DNA from: an uncultured Oscillibacter sp.
Lineage (GTDB): Bacteria > Bacillota > Clostridia > Oscillospirales > Oscillospiraceae
DNA length: 8,536 nt
Reading direction: 5' to 3'
NCBI GenBank assembly: GCA_905233795.1
Contig: CAJOFP010000118.1
Location: 1 to 8,536, forward strand
The translations under genes were made by a program, and so were the position numbers. The first letter of the stretch is position 1, and the number at the start of each line of letters is the position of its first letter. Shown here piece by piece: positions 3,823 through 8,536 of the stretch. A model generated the notes under the pieces. The model was not told the DNA's origin. It made no database searches and was given only the letters and a program-made list of their open reading frames with translations.

Positions 3823-6324
3823 ATGAGATTAAAATTATTAAAACGCGGGGCGGCGTTGATTCTGACGGGCTGTCTGCTTGGCGGCGCGGTTCTGACCGGT
3901 TGCGGAAGCGCGGATTTGAATCCGGTTAATCAGGAAAATCCGGCGAATCTGGCGGATAATACGGATAACGCGGATAACGCGGATATATCCGGCGATTTTG
4001 CAAACGGTCTGGATATGGTCGGGGATGTTATGAGTAATATGGCGGACGCGCAATTCAAAACGGCTGTCGAACTGTCAAGCGCGGAAGCGGCGGGATTGTC
4101 GGCGGTAACGGGCAATAACGAGGAAATCAACACGCGTTTGAATCTCGTGACGCGTCTGGTGAAAACAAGATTAAATCTGGACACGGATATATATAATCAA
4201 TTCCGGGGCGACGTATCGGAGGAAGCCGCCGCGACGGTCTGGAATTTAAACTGGAGCGGCGAGGATATAAATTTAAATATAGAAACGCTGGAAAACGGGA
4301 CGATTGTAGGCTATTGGTACTCGGATAATCAAAATGACACGATTTACAGCGAATATCTCCCGACGTTTCCCAAGTCGGACGAAAAAGCGATGAAAGCCGC
4401 CGCGAATGAATTTTTGAGTAAAATTTTAGACCCGGAGACGGAAAGCGTCGAATGGCATGAAAATAATTCGCGTTCGTTCCGGGATAACAACGCGTATTAT
4501 TACGGCAATATTTTATTAAACGGCTTGCCGTCACCGTTGTCGTGTAATATAACTATCCGGGGATCGGATAATAAAATCATGAATTTTCACAGGGACGCGC
4601 CGGAATCGTCGTTTTTGGGCGCGATACCGGATTCTAAACCGGCTGTCACGCAATCCGACGCGACGGCGAAATTACGCGAAACCCGTAATCTTGAGTTAAT
4701 TTATGTAAAAGATAATATAAATAATAATAATAATAATAATCGCGCCGTATTGCGTTACGTCCCGAAAGATCAGGATATATATTATTTGGACGCCCAGACG
4801 GGCGAACCGGTAAAAGCCGAGGAAACGCGGGCGTATAATACGTCTATGCGGAGCATAGCGGCGCCGGAGGAAATGGAAATGGCCGCCGATGACGCGGGCG
4901 GTATGGCGTTAAAGAATTTAAATGAAATTGAGCTGGAAGGCGTCAAGCAGTTAGAGGGCGTTTTAAAATCCGATGAAATAGATAAAATGATTAGATCCGA
5001 AAGCGCGTATCAGCTGGACGGTTATATATTAGCTTCTTTCAGTTACCGGCAGATTATCGCGGACGGCGCGAATACGCCGACGCCCTTGAGAAATCAGGAA
5101 AAAAGTCAGGATAATAATCAAGAAAATAATCAAGATAATAATCAAATTCAAGTGATATGCTCGATGAATTACACGAAAGAGAATGACAACGGCGATATGG
5201 AAAGCCGTTATTTCAGAATCGACGCCCGGACGGGCCATGTGGAATCGCTGTCGGGCGGCGGATATTATTGGGATAAAAATCGGACGCCGGCCATCACGCC
5301 GGACGAGGCGCGGACAATCGCGGAAGATTTTCTGAAACGCTGGCTGGATGAGAAATATATAGATAAAATATTATTTTATCAAATTAATAATAGAACCGGC
5401 GACGGCGCGCCGAGTTATGATTTTAATTTCGCCCGGAAAGAAAATAATTATTTCTTCCCCGCGAATTATTGCGCGATTGATATTGACTGTATGACCGGCG
5501 CGGTATGCGATTTGTCGTATGTAATCGACGAGGATATAAATTTTGACGATACGGATAATTTAATCACGCCGGAAGCCGCTATGGACGCTTGGATCAATAC
5601 GTTTAATACCACGCTCGCTTATCGTTATTTGCCGAAAGATTTAGATAAAAATAATAATAATTTAAATTTATCTAAACAAGAGGCGCGTCTGATTTCTTAC
5701 GGCGTCACGAGATTTTATACGTTGTTTTTAAGTTACGCGCTGGAACAGGAAAATTATACGCCGGGTATCGACGCCAAAACCGGAAAGCCGATTGAGAATA
5801 ATATAAATAATAACGGCGAAATAAATTATCAGGATATAGATTCCAGTCCGGCGAAAAATGAGATTGAACGGCTCGCCAAATTCAATATCGGCTATAATAG
5901 CGAAAATTTCCAGCCGGATAAAAATATCACGCAATGGGATTTGATCGCGTTGTTATCTTCCACGCGGGGCTGGACGCTGGACCCGGAAAACGCGTCGGAC
6001 AGCGAGAAAAACAGCGCGTATCAGAACGCTTATCGCGTTGGGATTTTAAAGCGTGACGAACGTCAGGATAATTTGAGTCTCAAACGGGGCGATTTGATTA
6101 AATTATTATTAAACGCCGCCGGATATAAAGACACGGCGAATTTATCCGGGATTTTCAAAGCCGATTTTTATACCGATCACGCGAAGATTCCCGCAAGCGA
6201 TACCGGTTACGCGGCTATCGCGTGGGGATTGGGCATGATACAAGACAGCGCGTATCAATCGGACAAGGCCGCCACACGCGCCGACGCCGCTGTATGCCTC
6301 TGCCGTCTGATGGATCGGGAATAA
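3823..6324 (+). CDS. Large surface lipoprotein with YcdB/PepSY-like repeats and C-terminal SLH repeats
   Basis: This 833-residue protein has a lipoprotein signal peptide: basic MRLKLLKRG, a hydrophobic core, and lipobox LTGC with Cys27 as the likely lipidated residue (Cys17 is a weaker alternative). An Asn/Asp/Ala-rich linker follows (30-60). The body (about 100-640) holds several modules that resemble YcdB/YcdC or PepSY repeats: a helix such as ITPDEARTIAEDFLKRW (491-507) followed by strands ending in DARTGHVESLSG (467-478), YYLDAQTGEPVK (near 321) or IDIDCMTGAVCDL. The C-terminus (about 680-833) has three degenerate S-layer homology repeats (NFQPDKNITQWDLIALL; AYRVGILKR...GDLIKLLLNAAGY; FYTDHAKIPA...ATRADAAVCLCRLM), expected to bind cell-wall polymer. 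It lacks a recognisable protease or hydrolase site, so a wall-associated, possibly peptidase-regulating role is inference. Asn-rich insertions lie at residues 300-306, 424-441 and near 610-615. The start ATG 3823 has AAAGGGTG at 3807-3814. It appears monocistronic. Confidence 0.85.
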   Translation: MRLKLLKRGAALILTGCLLGGAVLTGCGSADLNPVNQENPANLADNTDNADNADISGDFANGLDMVGDVMSNMADAQFKTAVELSSAEAAGLSAVTGNNEEINTRLNLVTRLVKTRLNLDTDIYNQFRGDVSEEAAATVWNLNWSGEDINLNIETLENGTIVGYWYSDNQNDTIYSEYLPTFPKSDEKAMKAAANEFLSKILDPETESVEWHENNSRSFRDNNAYYYGNILLNGLPSPLSCNITIRGSDNKIMNFHRDAPESSFLGAIPDSKPAVTQSDATAKLRETRNLELIYVKDNINNNNNNNRAVLRYVPKDQDIYYLDAQTGEPVKAEETRAYNTSMRSIAAPEEMEMAADDAGGMALKNLNEIELEGVKQLEGVLKSDEIDKMIRSESAYQLDGYILASFSYRQIIADGANTPTPLRNQEKSQDNNQENNQDNNQIQVICSMNYTKENDNGDMESRYFRIDARTGHVESLSGGGYYWDKNRTPAITPDEARTIAEDFLKRWLDEKYIDKILFYQINNRTGDGAPSYDFNFARKENNYFFPANYCAIDIDCMTGAVCDLSYVIDEDINFDDTDNLITPEAAMDAWINTFNTTLAYRYLPKDLDKNNNNLNLSKQEARLISYGVTRFYTLFLSYALEQENYTPGIDAKTGKPIENNINNNGEINYQDIDSSPAKNEIERLAKFNIGYNSENFQPDKNITQWDLIALLSSTRGWTLDPENASDSEKNSAYQNAYRVGILKRDERQDNLSLKRGDLIKLLLNAAGYKDTANLSGIFKADFYTDHAKIPASDTGYAAIAWGLGMIQDSAYQSDKAATRADAAVCLCRLMDRE
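4720..4740 (+). repeat. (AAT)7 microsatellite coding an Asn run
   Basis: Seven AAT codons in a row encode Asn300-306 of the SLH lipoprotein, just after a DNI segment. It sits between two folded modules, so length changes by whole codons would probably be tolerated. Confidence 0.95.
5092..5145 (+). repeat. 12-bp minisatellite coding NQ-D/E-N blocks in the lipoprotein gene
   Basis: Four and a half 12-bp units encode NQEK, SQDN, NQEN, NQDN and a final NQ (residues 424-441). The dominant unit AATCAAGATAAT differs by one base from the AATCAAGATAAA phase of the array in the M20 gene at 2320-2463. It lies in a linker between body modules and keeps the reading frame. Confidence 0.9.
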
Positions 6325-6394
6325 AATCAAAAATTAAAACCGCGCCGCGTGATTCGCGCCTGATAAAAAATTAATATTAATATTTTAATATCCA

Positions 6395-6431
6395 AAATCC
6401 CTCTGACGCGTTTCACGCGCCGGGGGGATTT
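6395..6431 (+). terminator. Intrinsic terminator downstream of the SLH lipoprotein gene (hairpin copy 2)
   Basis: The arm at 6395-6410 (AAATCCCTCTGACGCG) pairs with 6416-6431 (CGCGCCGGGGGGATTT) over 16 positions, with two T-G pairs and the same A-C mismatch as copy 1; the loop is five bases. It lies 70 bases after the lipoprotein stop and 27 bases before the -35 box of the next gene. The T-tract is short and interrupted, so termination may be less efficient than at copy 1. Confidence 0.75.
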
Positions 6432-6447
6432 ATATAAATATAAAAAA

Positions 6448-6482
6448 ATCCCGCGTCTTGACAAATGATATAAAAGCGGGAT
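6448..6482. promoter_or_regulatory. Inverted repeat bracketing the promoter core, possible operator
   Basis: ATCCCGC (6448-6454) and GCGGGAT (6476-6482) are perfect 7-bp inverted repeats with 21 bases between them. The left arm lies just upstream of the -35 box and the right arm ends on the first base of the -10 box. Arm centres are 28 bases apart, close to but not exactly three helical turns. It may be a repressor site, but no regulator gene is adjacent. Confidence 0.4.
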
Positions 6483-6487
6483 ATAAT
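6458..6487 (+). promoter_or_regulatory. Consensus sigma-A promoter of the TRAP solute-binding gene
   Basis: A perfect TTGACA (6458-6463) and a perfect TATAAT (6482-6487) are separated by 18 bases. Transcription would start near 6494, giving a leader of about 65 bases before ATG 6561. Both boxes are consensus, so basal expression should be strong unless repressed; see the flanking inverted repeat. Confidence 0.85.
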
Positions 6488-6560
6488 AAAAAAATATGAA
6501 AAATATAAATATATAATAAAATCTGGATAGAATCTCAATCTCAACGGGGGAAATCAGGAT

Positions 6561-7530
6561 ATGCGTATAAGAAAATCGGCGTCCGTCGGCGTTTTATTAA
6601 TTTTATTATTATTTTTATCGGCTTTTTTATTATCCGGCTGCGGGGGCGCGTCCCGGAAAACGCGGGAACTGCGCATGAATGTAACCGCGCCGGAAGATTC
6701 CGCGTGGATGGTCGCGGCGGAAAATTTTCAGGAATTGATTGAAAAAAATACCAAAGGACGCTATAAAATTATCATTTCCCCCGGCGAGGAAATCACGGAG
6801 GGCAACGCGGAAGCCGGCGTGAAAAATTTAATCAACGGCGGCGTGGAGTTAAGTTTATATTCTCTCGCGGACGCGCAAATATTTCAGGAAAAATTGGCGG
6901 TCGCGGCGATGCCGTTCTTATTCGCCGATTATGACAGCGTAGATGAAATTTTATTCAACGGCGACGGTAAAGACGCGATTTTTGATTTAATCCGTGAAAT
7001 GGGCTGTGAGCCTCTGGGACTGGGCGAAAACGGATTCAGACAGATTACAAATAATATCCGGTCTATTTTATCGCCGGCGGATTTGCCGGGATTAATTATC
7101 CGCGTTCCGCATAATCATTTTTTGACTGAGTTATTCGGGCAGTTCAACGCCGACACGGCTGTCATGGGCTGGGACGCCGCTTTCCCGTTGTTGCAGTCCG
7201 ACGGCGTCAGCGGACAGGAAAACTCGCTGGATTTGATAAAATCAAGCCACGATTTGCCTGAGCGCGTCGGCGGCGTTCTGGGAGGAATTAAGCGAGTCGG
7301 ATCGTGAAATATTTCAAAACGCCGCCGGGGAGGCCTGTCAGCTGGAAGTCGCCGCGATACGCGAACAAAACGCCGATATTTTAGATTTATTCACGCAATC
7401 CGGCGTGGAAGTGACGATTTTGACGCCCGATGAGTTGAATTTATTCAAATCCCGGACATCCCCGCTTTACGCGCAATGGCGCGAGCGTATCGGCGATGAT
7501 TTATTCGCCGCGTTCGGCGTGAATTTTTAA
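6561..7530 (+). pseudogene. TRAP transporter solute-binding lipoprotein (DctP type), broken by deletion and frameshift
   Basis: The first frame (6561-7307) encodes a lipoprotein signal with lipobox LLSGC (Cys27), then a DctP-family solute-binding domain. TRAP binding proteins capture organic acids and deliver them to DctQM permeases. Family features seen are an early AENFQELIEKNTKGRYKI, the hinge-region LPGLIIRVP with the conserved Arg that normally clamps the substrate carboxylate, NADTAVMGWDAAFPLLQ, and GQEN. The frame then runs off into an unrelated tail and stops at TGA 7305-7307. The family C-terminus continues in another frame: FWEELSESDREIFQNAAGEA starts at 7276 and ends at TAA 7528-7530. 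Only 52 bases lie between GQEN and FWEEL, where relatives have about 34 codons, so roughly 50 bases appear deleted. This removes part of the second lobe and shifts the frame. No DctQ or DctM gene is in view. The start ATG 6561 follows GGGGGA (6546-6551). Probably nonfunctional. Confidence 0.87.
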
Positions 7531-7575
7531 TATTAATATTTAATATTATTAATATTAATTCGCGTAAAAAAACGC

Positions 7576-7604
7576 TTGCAATTCGCAAATACGCCTGTTA
7601 TAAT
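7576..7604 (+). promoter_or_regulatory. Extended -10 promoter of rpsT
   Basis: TTGCAA (7576-7581) and a perfect TATAAT (7599-7604) are 17 bases apart, and TG at 7596-7597 gives an extended -10 (TGTTATAAT). Transcription would start near 7611, about 40 bases before the TTG start of rpsT. Confidence 0.85.
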
Positions 7605-7649
7605 TATATTTCACGATAACGGGATGAGATAAGAAAGGGGGTGTCAGGT

Positions 7650-7913
7650 TTGCCGAATATTAAATCCGCGAAAAAACGCGTGTTAATCGGCAAGGCGCGC
7701 AATCTGCGCAACCGTTCCAGAAGATCGGACATGAAAACCGCGATAAAAAAATTTGAGACGGCGGCGGCGGAGGGCAATCGCGCCGACGCGGAAGCCGCTT
7801 ATAAAAACGCGGTGCGGAAAGTCGATCAGGCCGCGGCGAAAGGCGTATTGCACAAAAACGCCGCCGCGCATAGAAAGAGCGCGATGACGCTGAAATTAAA
7901 TCAAATCGGCTGA
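7650..7913 (+). CDS. rpsT: 30S ribosomal protein S20
   Basis: This 87-residue basic protein matches S20, which binds 16S rRNA and helps assemble the small subunit. Clear family features are MPNIKSAKKRVLIGKARNLR at the N-terminus, RRSDMKTAIKKFE, and the C-terminal KGVLHKNAAAHRKSAMTLKL. I chose TTG 7650 as start. It gives the usual MPNIKSAKKR N-terminus, and the strong AAAGGGGGTG at 7634-7643 is spaced 6 bases from it. The upstream GTG 7641 in the same frame would add MSG, which S20 proteins lack, and it lies inside the ribosome-binding site. The gene has its own promoter and terminator, so it is probably transcribed alone with read-through into pncB possible. Length and residues look intact. 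Confidence 0.97.
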   Translation: MPNIKSAKKRVLIGKARNLRNRSRRSDMKTAIKKFETAAAEGNRADAEAAYKNAVRKVDQAAAKGVLHKNAAAHRKSAMTLKLNQIG

Positions 7914-7925
7914 GCCGGGATTTCC

Positions 7926-7952
7926 CCCGCGACGGGTACGCGGGTGATTTTT
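7926..7952 (+). terminator. Intrinsic terminator after rpsT
   Basis: CCCGCG (7926-7931) pairs with CGCGGG (7939-7944) around a seven-base loop, and TGATTTTT follows. It lies 13 bases past the rpsT stop and only 11 bases before the ribosome-binding site of pncB. The 6-bp stem is short, so some read-through into pncB is expected. Confidence 0.65.
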
Positions 7953-7976
7953 AATAAAAAACGGGAGGCGCGGGAT

Positions 7977-8536
7977 TTGGATTTCAATGAAAATAAAAAT
8001 TTAAATTTAAATTTAACGATGTTATGTGATTTTTATGAATTGACAATGGGGAACGGCTATTTATTATCCGGCAAAGCGGATCGGATTACTTATTTTGATT
8101 TGTTTTTCAGGGACGTTCCGGATCGGGGCGGTTTCGCCATATGCGCGGGATTGGAACAGGTAATAAAATATATAAAAAATTTGCGATTTGACGGGGAAGA
8201 TATAGATTATCTGCGCGGACGCGGTTTATTTTCAGAGCGATTTCTGGAATATTTACGCGATTTTAAATTTACCGGCGATATATGGGCGATTCCGGAGGGG
8301 ACGCCGGTATTCCCGCGAGAGCCGTTATTGACAGTACGCGCCCCGGCGATTGAGGCGCAATTATTGGAGACGTTTTTATTATTGACAGTCAATCATCAAA
8401 GCCTGATAGCGACAAAGGCGAACCGGGTTGTCAGGGCGGCGGAGGGACGCGTGGTCTTGGAATTTGGATCGCGCCGCGCCCAAGGCATTGACGCGGCTGT
8501 GATCGGGGCGCGTTCGGCGTATATCGGCGGCTGTAA
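7977..8536 (+). CDS. pncB: Nicotinate phosphoribosyltransferase, N-terminal part (3' end outside window)
   Basis: The frame is open to the window edge and gives 186 residues of nicotinate phosphoribosyltransferase. This enzyme makes nicotinate mononucleotide from nicotinate and PRPP, driven by ATP, in NAD salvage. Family motifs in order are DFYELTMGNGY, YFDLFFRDVP, GGFAICAGLEQVIKYI, FTGDIWAIPEGTPVFPREPL, IEAQLLETFLLLTVNHQSLI, ATKANRVVRAAEGR, EFGSRRAQGIDAA and GARSAYIGGC. The catalytic His region lies beyond the edge. The start is TTG 7977, with GGGAGG at 7963-7968, 8 bases away; the ATG at 8019 would cut off the start of the domain and has no such site. Residues about 4-13 (NENKNLNLNL) are an A/T-rich low-complexity extension. 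No separate promoter is obvious between the rpsT terminator and the start, so expression may depend on rpsT read-through. By length, roughly the first two fifths of the protein is present. Confidence 0.95.
   Translation, partial: MDFNENKNLNLNLTMLCDFYELTMGNGYLLSGKADRITYFDLFFRDVPDRGGFAICAGLEQVIKYIKNLRFDGEDIDYLRGRGLFSERFLEYLRDFKFTGDIWAIPEGTPVFPREPLLTVRAPAIEAQLLETFLLLTVNHQSLIATKANRVVRAAEGRVVLEFGSRRAQGIDAAVIGARSAYIGGC

Noticed and set aside
7531..7563. A/T palindromes (TTAATATTAA type) after the TRAP pseudogene as a terminator or origin
   Set aside because: The stem would contain no G-C pairs and similar simple A/T sequence occurs in most gaps here; nothing points to an origin.

Overview
The window looks like chromosomal DNA from a Bacillota bacterium, most likely class Clostridia. 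The evidence is a CD1247-type zinc-ribbon gene directly behind efp, G-rich Shine-Dalgarno sites, textbook sigma-A promoters, two TTG starts, and Gram-positive style lipoproteins, one of them with S-layer homology repeats. No ribosomal RNA or other strong taxonomic marker is present, so a finer placement is not justified. Base composition is bimodal. Conserved protein cores are GC-rich (GCG, CGC, GGC codons), while linkers and intergenic stretches are almost pure A/T and contain short in-frame repeats.

Layout from left to right. The 3' end of efp (1-162) is followed by a CD1247-like coiled-coil/zinc-ribbon gene (202-591). Next come two overlapping genes of unknown function (603-1136 and 1133-1582): a one-helix membrane protein and a soluble partner. 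A broken M20 amidohydrolase gene follows (1681-2942). It carries a 12-bp minisatellite, a frameshift, and substitutions at nearly all metal and catalytic residues. A bidirectional terminator separates it from a convergent HD-domain phosphohydrolase gene on the minus strand (3045-3596). Divergent from that gene is a large lipoprotein with YcdB/PepSY-like repeats and C-terminal SLH repeats (3823-6324). A second copy of the same terminator hairpin follows it. Then come a TRAP-type solute-binding lipoprotein gene broken by a deletion and frameshift (6561-7530), rpsT for ribosomal protein S20 (7650-7913) with its own extended -10 promoter and terminator, and the 5' two fifths or so of pncB, nicotinate phosphoribosyltransferase (7977 to the window edge).

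Most of these genes do not form a pathway. efp and rpsT serve translation, pncB serves NAD salvage, the two lipoproteins act at the cell surface, and the M20 and TRAP genes appear to be decaying nutrient-uptake or peptide-processing functions. Two broken genes in 8.5 kb suggest local gene decay, although the single-base M20 shift alone could be a sequence error. I found no convincing complete new system. The best candidate for undescribed biology is the overlapping unknown pair at 603-1582. The most unusual sequence feature is the KNQD/NNQD-coding 12-bp repeat family found in two unrelated genes.
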